In this document: one piece after another, positions 24,480 to 36,604 of the stretch
Layout: every line of letters starts with the position of its first letter
Position numbering within the stretch: position 1 is the first letter of the stretch
Assembly: GCA_002751075.1 (NCBI GenBank)
Contig: NAOQ01000108.1
Span: forward strand, 38,733 to 102,732
From: Ichthyophonus hoferi
Lineage: Eukaryota > Opisthokonta > Ichthyosporea > Ichthyophonida > Ichthyophonidae
Direction of reading: 5' to 3'
DNA: 64,000 bases
Notes under the pieces: model-generated
Databases searched by the model: none
The model's input: only the letters and a program-made list of their open reading frames with translations
Told to the model about the DNA's origin: nothing
Made by a program: the position numbers and the translations under genes

Positions 24480-27400
24480 TTATGACAGGGCAGCCATTCG
24501 TAGTACAGGGACCAATAAAATAATGGCATCGTGTATGTGTGATGACGCATTGCCAGCTTCAAGGAAGACATTGGTAGAATTTAGACTGACAAGATTCTCT
24601 ACCGTGTCCATGCTTTGCACCTTATCTGGATTAGAGCCACATATCTCCTCCATCTGGATGAATGCATTTATGTTATATTACTTAAATAATAAACAAAGTT
24701 AAAGAAAGATTTTTTAAAAAATTAAAATTAAAAAGTTAAAAAGAACTATAGAAAAGGTTAAGTTATTAAAAGAAATTGCAAAAAAAAATAAAGTAAGTTA
24801 AAACAAGTTAAAATAAGGCAGAATAAGGGTTTAAAATGACTTAAATAATGAACAATGTTAAAAACAATTTTTTTAAAAAAAAATATAAAAAATAAATAAA
24901 TAAGAAGAACCATAAAAAGGGTTAAAATTTTTAAAAGGAATACAAAGATTTTTAAAATGAATTAAAATAAGCTAAAATATGGTAGGATATCATGAACTAT
25001 CTGATGTGCAGTACAGGGTTTATAGATGGGAAAATATTGGGATAATGCGGACAGGCACTAATATTATAGCTCAATAGCGAGGTAGGCAGGGGAAAGAGTT
25101 AAAGGGAAAGAAGATAACAAGAAGACAATAATAACAAGAATAAAATAAATAATAAATAGTAGAGTGCATTTCTCAATAAAAGTTAAAGATAAGAGAGATA
25201 GAAGAGATAGCAGAAAGGTAATCCTACGCGAGTTCTAAGGGTATTGAGGCCGTCAACATAAGCACTAGACAGATGGCTAATGAGGCGAATATGCCAGACC
25301 CCCAACTGCTTGACAGCCTCCGCTTTATCTTTAGTTCCCTCAGGCGTGTTCTTCCAATCCCTCTCTGTAATGTAATGTTAGATATCACATACTATATACA
25401 CTATACACTATAGATTACACATTATATACCATACATTATTATACACCATTAATATATATTATATACCACACATTATACACTATTGATATATATTATATAC
25501 CATACACTATACACTATTCATTATACATTAGATATCATACACTATACACTATACACTATACATTATATACCATACATTATACACTATTAATATACATTAT
25601 ATACCATACACTATACACTATTCACTATACTACTATACAATATCACATACACTAAACATTAAATACTATAACACTACAATATGCAACAATAAATAGCAAT
25701 ACCTTAACGTACCATACATTTCATACCGAGACATATATACACATATTGCTCTCTGGCCCTATAAAGCAAGAATATAACAGGCAGGGCACATCAAACATCC
25801 AGTTGTGAGGTATATAACATAAAATAAAGAACAGTAACACCTCGTCATACAGTGTTCAAAGTAGTATGAATTACATAAAATATTGATGTATAAACAGAGA
25901 CAACAAAACGTTTGAGAAGATAAAGACAGGAACAATTAGTGCAATACATGTACAACATATAGGGAAAGAGAGGGGGAAAAGAAGCCAGGGAGGCCTACCA
26001 GATAGAAGAATGTCAGCTAATGCAGCTAACTGCGCAAGGGAAGTGGCACTGGCAAAAGCCATACTATCAAGTGCCCTTCCACACACTTCATCTATCACTA
26101 TGTCAGGCTCAACCAATAGTTGTTGCTAAAGGTGTATAAGAAAAGGAATGGATTGGAGGAGATAAGTGAGAGGAAAAGTATATAAAGATTGTCGGCGTTG
26201 GTATAAATATTGGAATAAAAATTATGATACATTTATGTAGGCGTGTGTGTATGTGCATATACATACATATATATATATATATAGACAGTAAAGAAAAATA
26301 AACATTACAAGAACTAAGAGAAGTTTGATATAATTGCTACAACATGGTAGTAAGATATGACAATATAAGAGTGTACGTATAAGACTGGCATATCCACTAC
26401 CAACCAACCAAGAATAATAAATACAACATGCATATAGACAAAAACAACTATAGTTATATATATATAGTAAATTATTGACACAAGCTCGGTTGCATATACA
26501 TTATATAAACATACATATATATGTTCTCGCACCCTTTTAAAGCTATACGTTACCAACCTCAATCGTCAATTTGACGTCATCCTCCTCCCAACCCCCCTCC
26601 TCCCCTTCCTCCTCTTCCTCTTCATCATTTCTATTACCATTCAGTTTTGCTCTAAATTTGGCCAACCAATCATCTTCTTGCTTTAAACGTTTTTGAAGAA
26701 GAGTGAAGTCACCACTACCAAGGTTAAATGCTATTGGGTAAAGGAGTAAGTGGCACATAGATTAGAATAAGGATGATAAGTATTGGTGTATAAAATATAA
26801 TAAAAATTAATAAGAAAACCAGCACGTAGATTTAAAATTAAAAAAGAAGGTATTGGTAAGCAATAAACCGAGAACAAGTAATAAAAACAGTTAATAACTT
26901 ATGAAGAAATCTTCAGCAGTGCAGAAATTAATATACATACACACAGAGAACCTACATATATCCGCAATTTATAAATGATTGTATACACAAACACTACCAA
27001 ATTATTAATCAAGTTTAATTTATGTTGTCCCTATAAACTCAGGTGAGCATGTCATAATAAAGATAATACTTCGTCAATATATCATACTATATAAACTAAG
27101 GAACTCACACAATAATGTTGGCAAAAACGCAGAGTTTTAAATAATTGACATTTGAAGCCAATATAGTGAAATTATACATGCACTATACCATACCACGCTA
27201 ACATAAAAAGTCAGAAAGAATTCAATTTAAAAATTAACTGTAGGTGTACTATTTATAGCAAGCCTACTAAAATATCTGGCTAAAAAACAGTCTTTTCTCT
27301 TAGGACGATGACTTGAACATTTTTTTTTTTTATAATACTTAAATCTGACATAAAAAACTTCTATCTGATTGATTTATCCGATTTACAAGACGTAAGCAAT

Positions 27401-30400
27401 CACTCATCAACTTATATTAACCTATCCACACTGTACATTATGACCATGAACACACATTACTATACTACATATACTATACTATAATACATATACTATACTC
27501 TATATTCTATACTTTACGACATATACTATACTAAACTACATATACTCACTCTCAAGAGATGTATTGCAGTGTGTGGCAGCTTCGGTTAGAGTATCCTGTG
27601 GATCATCATCATCTCCCTCTCCAACCTCGTCTAACATGTCATTGATTCTCTCCCCTACACGCTCCTGCTCTTTTCTTGACGTAGGAGAAAGTGCTGCTAA
27701 CTGAGGAAAGAGTAATTATACTATGAATATCAATAGGAATAGGAATAACTATTTATAATTGAAATACTATATACTTATTAGTGTGCAATGATAAGACATT
27801 GGGGAAAATAAAAATACCTAATACAGATAATTTATGACATGATATAACCCAATAGAAGTGCAATTATAAAATATAACAATACGAATAAAGTTTATTTTAT
27901 TGGGCAAGACGAGAAAGGGAATGATATTACATATAACTTTATACAATCAAATGAAATTAAATATAATATAAGCACCATACTATAACATACTATAATACAA
28001 TATAGCATAGGTAGAGATAGATGAGAAGAAATAAAACATTTAAATACTTATGCCCATTGGATGCATATATATAAGCATATCTGTTTATTATAGTCTACCG
28101 TATATGAATGCTATATCATATTATCTTAAAATATTGTATCTTATTAACTATGCATGACTAATTAATTAGGCCATATATAAATGCGTGTATTCATAAAAAG
28201 GAATAGATATAATTGACATACAGGGAGCAAGAATTTTATTTTCCAATTCTTAAATATAAAATGATGTTCTTCTTTAAAGCCCTCTCTCTACCTCAGGTTA
28301 TCAAAGAACCCAATTATATACAATTTCACTAGCATACATATATAAAAATATATATGCATGCACAAATAAAAACAAATTTTGTATCTTTATCTATGTCCTT
28401 TCACTGGTCAGCAGACATATAAACCTTTAAACAACCAATCACATAATGGTATTTCTCTTACCAGTGCCTGTAGTGTAGTGATACTTTGTCTGGAAGTAGT
28501 TTCTAATTTGGTGAAATTAGCCGGCCCATTGTACTTCTCGTATGATCCCTGGTAGCTGATTGGTTCACATGGTTTTATCTCCTCTTCCGCCGTATCGTTC
28601 TTAGCTAATAATATAAGGTAAGTAGATACTTAGTAACCTACATCTTGATCATCCAATCAATTTCTCTCTTGCCCCTCCCAACCATTTATGACAACTAATT
28701 ATTATGTATGCATGAAATAACCATAAAAGGTGCTATAAGAATATACCGCTATAACTTCATAGACCAACGGCCCATGGATCAATCTAACTCATAGTCCCAC
28801 AATCATCACATACACCTACACTAACAACACGTGAACTATAACTAATATTGCCAAATATAGCTACATATACAACATAAGTAAAGTAATTATAGTTATAATG
28901 ATCCAATTAATTAATTAATTAATACTGAGTTCTGAAGTACTTTATATACAAAATGCTATATTTAGAGAGTATAAAAAGGTTCTATCTGAGATACATTGAG
29001 GATTCTTGATCCTGTAGTGATTTTAAATAAAGGTTATACAGCTTTTATTCTAAACTCTTTACTTGCAATAGTCAGCTACCACCTTGAACACGAGTGAGAT
29101 AATTGCTAAACAAACTGCAATTGACCCCTACCCCTCGCGCTATCTTCCACTTAACTTCCATTCACGGTCCACTAGACAATGTATTTTTATTTTTATTTGT
29201 CTCGCTTAGACCAATAGCAACCAACAAAGATATGCATGCTTACCTTCGGTTGGGTGACTGTGGTTGCTACTAAGGCTATTGACATCTCTCTCGGTAATAA
29301 CTGATATTGTCTTTTTACCAATGTTTTCTAGCACTCCCATGCTATGTTCCATCACTGGGTGCGTAAATGGTAAATCATACGTATAAACATAGATAGAGAG
29401 ATAGATAGATAGTATGGATAAGAATATATACCAGAAAACACCGAAAGTTTGGAATTAAAAGGAAAAACAAAAAAATACAAAAAAAAAAGAATAAATAAAT
29501 AATCACATAAATATACGGATAATATATAACTATTATCTATTTACCAAGACAATATAACTATTTTCAAACAATCTATACCAAGAAAAACAAATATCTTAAC
29601 ATCATATAAATAAACCTCCACACCACCAACACTGTATCACCACATTAATTGGCTAAAAACCATGCAACTCCTAACCTATCTGGCTAGCACATACATTAAT
29701 ATTAGCATATATTCTACACCAATCACCTGGACTAAATATGAAGAAGAGTGATATATTATACCAATAATCACGCACCATCATCCACAGCTAAATATTGTAG
29801 ATTAGAACTGAGTTTCATAGCAGCACCGGTAGTGTAAGAGAGCCCTGAGAGGCCCCATCCGGCAAGGGTACTGGCCATTTCAGTGCCTGTTTCACCCGCA
29901 TCTTTCATAGCCTGAGCTGCAGTAGATGCTGAAAAGGAGGGACTGGGGGAGGGAGAAGTACTATCACTATCTCCTTTATTATTGGTCACATTATTCTCTG
30001 GTACAGGGCTTGGTATTCCGTGATGCCTAGAGGGAGGGAAAAGGAAAGTAAGTTCGTTGGTATGATAGTATAGTATGTATTATAGTAGGGTAGTATAACA
30101 GTATGATAGTATGGTAGTACGTATGTGCATGATAAGATGATAGCAGGATAGTGTGATAGTAGAATAGTACAATATTATGTATATCTATGTGTATATGTAC
30201 AAAAGCATAACATATATAGATATCACAACATATACATGCATACATACACATACACACACCTATCTCCAGGATCCTCCAACAGTGTCAATGCAGCATTAGC
30301 AGCCACATCAGACATTGTATTTACAGCATTAGAGGCAGACTGCCATAGGGAACCCCATCCTCCACCCCACCCTGTAGTAGGGGGAGGCTCCTGGTAGCTT

Positions 30401-32672
30401 GCGGCTAGCCTATCAAATAGGGCTGATCCAACTGCGCCCTACAAGGTAATTGGTAGGTTCATTAGTTCCCTAGATCTCCTTGGTTTTTTTTAAGATCTAT
30501 GTATATATATGTAACTCAATGCACGTGTTTTATGTTCTATTTTTAATATTAGTTTCACATCAAGTATAAAAATATGTATTTATCTAAACGATTCGTGTAA
30601 TTATAATTAAATAATAGTAAACATGTAGATCAGCCAACCCATTTACATACTAACAGGGCCTAGCAGACCCAATGATCAACATCTAAATAAAAAAGACTGT
30701 CATACACCCGACAAGCAATCTCACTGATGAGATACAAACACATAGAATTACCAATATATATACATATTAATATCCCCGTAATATATATATATAATCATCG
30801 TATATACATATACATAATGCAGTTTAAACCATTGGCTAGACATCACACCTAGAACTTACTTTATCCAGTACCTCCTTCTTTGATTTGTCCACTGTGTCTA
30901 GAGTCCCCAACCTATTATCCAATGGCAATGTATTGTGATGTTAATAAGTTATATGGCTGGGGGTAGGCAAAGTTAAACAACATTAAACATACCTCTCCAA
31001 TTATATCACTAGATATAGCAATGTATAATTTTAAATAAAAGATTAGTCCTTCCTCATCCAGTCACACTAATGGCAAATCCACATAAATATTTAAATGCAT
31101 AGATATAAGGTATGATTGGTCACAAAGACTATTGTTTCCTGATTTTTAACCATTACACGTTAGCACGGTGAGATTAAAAAGAGATTGAGTCAATGGTATG
31201 CAAATATTTATATTAACTCAGTCAAATAACATAACATATTATAATGCAACAACATCTATTACTAATAACTAGCGAGCAATAACATATTTGATGTGTTTAC
31301 AAGACATATGTAATTAACAAAAATTGAAAATAAACTCACAATCACTGGGTCAATAATTATAAAGAGGGTTAATGGAATCAAAATAATGACCAAATTAAAC
31401 CAACTTTGTGAACGGAATAAAATATATTCTGTTACCAATCTACCTAAAAAACCAATTATAATCAAAGTGACAATAAGAAAAATATTGTTATATATGTAAA
31501 TAAAAAAAGATAATTGGGTGATAGGAGACAAATAGATCTGATCAGAATTATAGACAAATAGAAAGAGAAATAAAGAGAAAACTAAATATTATTACACCAA
31601 TAAACAAACCTCTACTAAATATTTATCGCTACTCATTGGCTAATTGTATTTAAACTATAATAAAGAAATATGTGATAGCCAATCCACGGGTGAGCTTTGC
31701 TATATTATATCTAATAAGAATATATTAAAATCCATCATACAGTAAGAAATGTAGCTAAAATCACAGCATTTACCTCTGATCGGATGGATCGGAATCAACT
31801 TCGTGTGATTTGCTTACAGGTGTGGAGTCTGAAAATAGAAAAATGTAAAAGTCAACTAAATAGAAAATACACCAAAATTCATATTATCATTAAAAAATTT
31901 AAAAAACAATAACATGGTCATATTTTCAAAGCTATCAGAATATAAAAGCAAAAATTAGCTAAGTAAATAAATCTATAATCTACAGAACTACACAAAAAAT
32001 ACATAAAACCAAATAGATATAAATGCACTAACCATTATTCGACTTGGCTTGTATACCAAGCGTGGCCTCCTCCTTTTTCTCTTCATCCACCTGCTTATCT
32101 CCATTAACAATATGATTCTTATCTTCGTTAATTGTTTCCTTTTGTGTAGTAAGATCTTTTACTTGATCTATAACCTGTTCTGTTATATTCGCTTCCTCTT
32201 TGACTTTGGGCTCTTTCTTTTCCTCCATCTCCTCTTCCTGTACACTAGACGAATTCGCAAGGTCTTCCTCCTCCACTTCTTTAGTAATTACAGTGTCACT
32301 GTGAGGCTCAACATTCTTTATCTCCTCTTCACAGCTAGTCTTTCCCTGTTCATGTTCTTTTTCAGTCAAATCAGAAGTCTTTCTGACCCTCTCCACCTCC
32401 TCCTTTACCTCCTTATTTTCAAGTTCGTCCTTATTTTCAGGTTCGGGTTCAATTAAATTTTCTGTTATACTCACTTCATTCTCTGAAGTATCTTCTTCTA
32501 TTTTTTTATGAGCCAAACAATTTTTTTCCAAAACATGGTTGTCAGTATGTTCTTTCTTATCTTCTATCACTTTTTCTTTCTGATCCTTATTCTCTGGTGA
32601 AGATACGTTTATATACTCCTCTTCCTCATATTCTTCTGCACTCTCAAAGGCCTCACAATCAGATTCAGCCAT
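24480..32672 (-). CDS. FAM114A-like: FAM114A (NOXP20) family protein with long acidic N-terminus
   Basis: Twelve coding exons (minus strand, 5' to 3'): 32033-32672, 31774-31828, 30860-30911, 30260-30438, 29776-30026, 29244-29354, 28462-28604, 27550-27700, 26558-26730, 25999-26125, 25228-25364, 24480-24653. They total 2193 nt (730 residues) with consistent phases. FAM114A1/A2 are cytosolic/Golgi-associated proteins of poorly defined role, reported as Rab2 interactors. Diagnostic stretches: WGGGWGSLWQSASNAV (family GWGSWGKSLLSSASATV), MGVLENIGKKTISVITERD (family LDALEFIGKKTMDVIAEGD), LAALADILLSE, and near the C-terminus TNVFLEAGNASSHIHDAIILLVPVL (family [25 protein letters not shown]). Residues 1-213 are a Glu/Lys-rich, probably disordered region. 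This makes the protein longer than the human paralogues (about 505-560 residues). The start is the first ATG, at 32670-32672, in an acidic context (MAESDCEAFESAEEYEEEE). The exon at 26558 uses a GTTGGT donor. Confidence 0.9.
24672..24995. repeat. Diverged tandem duplication of an A-rich unit, about 160 bp
   Basis: Two consecutive copies, each running ACTTAAATAATRAACAAWGTTAAA, a T/A tract, AAGAAC(T/C)ATA, GTTAA, AATTGCA/AATACAAAG-type sequence, then AAAATAAG. The right copy begins near 24836. Located in the last intron of the FAM114A-like gene. Confidence 0.7.
25381..25640. repeat. Minisatellite of ATTATATACCATACACTATACACTATT units
   Basis: Imperfect array with a unit of roughly 30-45 bp built from CATTATACACTATT and ATATATTATATACCA, in a FAM114A-like intron directly upstream (minus strand) of the exon at 25228. 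Confidence 0.85.
27447..27545. repeat. ACTATACTATAATACATAT repeat
   Basis: Short array of ACTATACTA/CATATACTATACT units in the intron directly after (minus strand) the exon at 27550. Confidence 0.75.
30058..30180. repeat. GTATGATAGTATAGTA repeat
   Basis: Imperfect GTA-TGATAGTA units in the intron between FAM114A-like exons 29776-30026 and 30260-30438. Confidence 0.75.
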
Positions 32673-33433
32673 GTTAAACTGTAGAAAGGAAGAGGGTGAA
32701 AAGGTAAGGTAGAAGTGAGAGATTAATATGATGGGTGGATATTATTTATGCTGTAGAAGGAGCACAAGTGAAACAGAGAATCATATAATAAAATAAATAG
32801 GAAAAAAGAAATAAATAGAAATATGAGGTAATATATGAGGTTGATATAGAAAGGAAAGGTATAAATAGCTAGAATAACTTAGGAAAGGCGTTCAATCTGG
32901 TTTTAACATCGAGTTGTGTCAAATATAGGTAACCAAATATATGATTTAAAATAAATATACTTCAAAAAATTGATTTATTTAATAGTTATGTGTAGATTAT
33001 CATGTGGATTATTGTCGCAATACTCTCACTCTACCTTATTGTATCTTATCGCCTGCAAATAAATAATGCATACAATAAATATATAAGAATATATTTTATT
33101 CCTTATTAATCTTGGAAGCTTAATAATTTTTTTCATTGTCATTTAATTAATTTTTAATGAATACGCGGAAGCAATTGGTGAATTTACTTAATTATTTTTC
33201 ACGCACCAAAAAGGCCATATAAGGAGGGTAGTTTATATTCTTAATAACTATTGGTGGATGCTATAGGTCTTTAATGACGTGATAAAGAGTTAGTAATGGT
33301 AATGGTATGCAGTACCTGCACGTGTAATATATTATAAGAGGTCAAATTAATAATAGTACATATGTTAGTATTAGCTTGTATTATATAGTTCATATATATT
33401 AGCTTGTATACTAATTATAAATATACTTATAAT
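32673..33433. promoter_or_regulatory. Shared head-to-head promoter interval of FAM114A-like and RRP7A genes
   Basis: The start codons of the two divergent genes are 761 bp apart, so both promoters must lie here, or any first non-coding exons. The sequence is AT-rich and no TATA box or initiator can be assigned with confidence. Confidence 0.5.
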
Positions 33434-36400
33434 ATGGCCGCGTTCTGTGAGCTGTCCGGCTACAAGGTGTATGCTGTGGACATTGGCGGTGCCTTGCATT
33501 ATATCTATGGTAGAGAGCATTTGACTAAGAATGAAGATTTCCCTGCCAAAAAGACACTGTTTATTGCCAATATCCCACCCATGTTCATCGAGGTTTGCCT
33601 TTTTCTGTTTAATTTATTTATCAACACAATATATATGTAAATATCATGTGATTGCCTTTGGCGTGAGGCACTAAATATTTGTGTAGGTACAAATGAAATA
33701 AGAGTAAGAGGATAGAATGGGTTTAGATGGAGAATCTAGAGTAAAGAAAAATATTTACGAATTGTGAGGAAGAAAAAGTTACACCTTGAAGTGTGAGAGG
33801 GAAAATTATGTGGTTTAGCCTTGTTTTGCATTGTGACATGTATTAGTAAAGTTGTGTATATGACTTTTTCTCATCTGAACTCGGAAAGATATAGGCAAGG
33901 ACTTGACGTTAGTCAATGTTATAACATAAGGTTGGACTAACATATTTCAGCATTATTACTACTATTTTATGGTTCTCCTTTTATTATAAATATTGTGGTT
34001 TCTATGGCAGCAAAGAACGTTGTGCCAAACCACGTGTTGTCCAATTATAAAAGTACATATGGCTGTAATATCTACCGACCGTACTCCTTCACCAATATCT
34101 ATTAATAGTATCTTTATTCTCATCATTTACATTAGCTTTCACTTAAGCCACCCTCGACATGGTCTCTTGCTCTATATTTATTTATTTTATTTTGCAGGAT
34201 ACTCTAAAAAAGGTATTTTCTGTATTCGGGTCGGTCAAAGAAGTAAAGATGGCCTCTCGATCTGAGCAAAACCATACCAACACTCTGGCCAAAAAACTTT
34301 ATCACCCTACAATTGATACTGAGGACACTGTATTCTTTGCACATGTTGTATTTAAACATGAAAAGGGGTTGACTGCTGCACTCAAGGTAGATGAGAAAAG
34401 GCCTGTGATTAACGCATCTGAGTTTGTGAAAGGACAAGGTCTTGCTGGTAAGTGACTATGAAAGATTGGGACTAAAATAAGTATTGTGTAATTTAGTGAT
34501 ATTAAGCATATATTATCTTAAAGAAAATAACTGTATAAGAATATTGATTTGGATTGGTTTTGGTAGTACGTATTAACTGTATATTTGTAGGGTATGTTTG
34601 ACAAGAGATGTGGAATACGAAGAATTTTGTTGTATGTACCAGTGAACATAAACATATATTTCATTAATTTTAGTTTGAATATGCCATGATGTTAATGGAA
34701 CATATATATTCCAGTGTGATCTATTCAGAAAACTATTTTTGTTGTTTTATATCTGATGAAGAGAGGGCGTAGAATGGCTCGAGGAGTGCACAAAGATGCC
34801 CAACAGAGAACAAATGGAAAAATCTGTGGATTTAGTCATGAATGCATTTGAGACAAGTGAAGAGAAGGTAAATGTTATACTTTATTATCTTTCTATTGGT
34901 TTGTTGTCACATAGTGTAACTATGCAAACAAACACTCATCTTGTAATCTATTAATAGGTATAGTTGAATATTTTTGTCTTTACTCATTATGTTTTTATTT
35001 TCTATATATCATTTGAAGTATTTACACTCTTCTATATTATATTTAATCGATTGCTCCCTTTCCTCTTTTTATTTGTGTTGTTTTCATTGGTGATTTTAGT
35101 GTTTCTTGGTTAAACTTACGTCTGTCTGTTCTTATATGCCTGGCAAATCTACCAACCTATGCCATCACCGTATTCAATTAGCAATCATTAGATTATATAT
35201 ATATATAACAGTACTTCCCAATTTAAACTGCACAAAATATTGTTTTTTGCCTAGAACTTTTATTGCAATATTGTATCCAATGAAAAAGTAGCATTTGGTA
35301 CTTAATAAACGCTGATAATTTAAACGAATGGAATTAAAATTGACCTACTGATTAATATTTGGTGGTGTCTATATATATAGAAGAGACAACAGCGGGCAGC
35401 ACAAAAGAGTCAGCCGGATGAGGATGGTTGGNNNNNNNNNNNNNNNNNNNNNNNNNNNNNNNNNNNNNNNNNNNNNNNNNNNNNNNNNNNNNNNNNNNNN
35501 NNNNNNNNNNNNNNNNNNNNNNNNNNNNNNNNNNNNNNNNNNNNNNNNNNNNNNNNNNNNNNNNNNNNNNNNNNNNNNNNNNNNNNNNNNNNNNNNNNNN
35601 NNNNNNNNNNNNNNNNNNNNNNNNNNNNNNNNNNNNNNNNNNNNNNNNNNNNNNNNNNNNNNNNNNNNNNNNNNNNNNNNNNNNNNNNNNNNNNNNNNNN
35701 NNNNNNNNNNNNNNNNNNNNNNNNNNNNNNNNNNNNNNNNNNNNNNNNNNNNNNNNNNNNNNNNNNNTCAGTTGCCTAGAACTTTTATTGCAATATTGTA
35801 TCCAATGAAAGTAGCATTTGGTACTTAATAAACGCTGATAATTTAAACGAATGGAATTAAAATTGACCTACTGATTAATATTTGGTGGTGTCTATATATA
35901 TAGAAGAGACAACAGCGGGCAGCACAAAAGAGTCAGCCGGATGAGGATGGTTGGACTACAGTGACCTATGGAAGAAAGAGAGCAGAAATAGATATAGATC
36001 CAGAGGAAGAGGAGAGACAGAATAAAAAGAAATCCAAGAAGAATGCTGTAATGGTTAACTTTTACAGATGGCAACAGAGGGATGCCAAAAGAGATCGTAT
36101 GTATTATCCTATGAATATCATAGAGCTTACACTCTCGAAGTGCCCTTTCTCCTTATATATATATTCTAAAAATGTGTTCTCCTCTGTGCGAATCCTTTTA
36201 TTTCTTTTACATTTTATAATTATTTTTATAGTACATCTATCTCTTTAACATCTCACCTATATATGTATATAGATATTAAAGGTGTCTCTTGTTATTTTCA
36301 ACCTTTTCTTTGTTTGGTCCTCCGTTTCCTATATATGCTTTTCACATTTTTTATTTTCTTTCTTGCATTCATCTTTTTCAATGATTTTAATCCTGGGTTT

Positions 36401-36604
36401 ACCTCTTCTACTGCTTTATAAGGGCAATCATTAAATCCTAATTGAAACTTTTAGTAAAATAGTCCTTGTTTTTTATTTTATAATTTCACTAACAATATTC
36501 TCGGGGTTGGATTGACAGAAATTGCTGACCTTCGCCGTAAATTTGAAGATGATAAGCTTAAGATTGCTGCCATGAAAAACACACGCAAGTTTAGGCCGTA
36601 TTAA
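33434..36604 (+). CDS. RRP7A: Ribosomal RNA-processing protein 7 homologue
   Basis: Nucleolar factor needed for small-subunit rRNA processing. Exons 33434-33592, 34198-34447, 34773-34867, 35904-36096 and 36519-36604 join in phase to 783 nt (260 residues; human RRP7A 280). Seen: an N-terminal segment with TLFIANIPPMFIEDTLKKVF, the first strand and helix of the RRM-like fold. KKLYHPTIDTEDTVFFAHVVFK follows, then an acidic helix. Next are PDEDGWTTVTYGRKR and VNFYRWQQRDAKRDQIADLRRKFEDDK. The family's C-terminal hallmark is RKFRPY-stop. The second ATG of the open frame (MAAFCELSG) is chosen as start because the preceding residues are low-complexity. Part of the fourth exon appears twice: once truncated by a gap (35381-35431) and once whole (35904-36096). 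Only the whole copy is used here. The gene is head-to-head with the FAM114A-like gene. Confidence 0.93.
35245..35431. repeat. Left copy of a sequence duplicated across the assembly gap
   Basis: From GTTTTTTGCCTAGAACTTT through the start of an RRP7A exon this segment is almost identical to 35772-35957. The visible difference is a two-base length change in a short A run. It ends at the same base where the gap begins, which suggests an unmerged overlap or allelic copy and not a biological duplication. Confidence 0.9.
35432..35767. other. Assembly gap (336 N) in RRP7A
   Basis: Run of N bracketed by two near-identical flanks. The underlying genome may contain no extra sequence here at all. Confidence 0.95.
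35772..35957. repeat. Right copy of the sequence duplicated across the gap
   Basis: Near-identical to 35245-35431, including intron end, acceptor and the first 54 bases of the RRP7A exon. Here the exon continues intact to 36096. Confidence 0.9.

Noticed and set aside
24442-24702. 86-residue plus-strand frame
   Set aside because: Antisense of the last FAM114A-like exon, which matches the family on the minus strand.
25381-25640. Regularly spaced repeats reminiscent of a CRISPR array
   Set aside because: Units are degenerate TA-rich minisatellite without unique spacers, in an intron of a eukaryotic gene.
32049-32456. 135-residue plus-strand frame with hydrophobic runs
   Set aside because: It is the antisense shadow of the Glu/Lys-rich first exon of the FAM114A-like gene.
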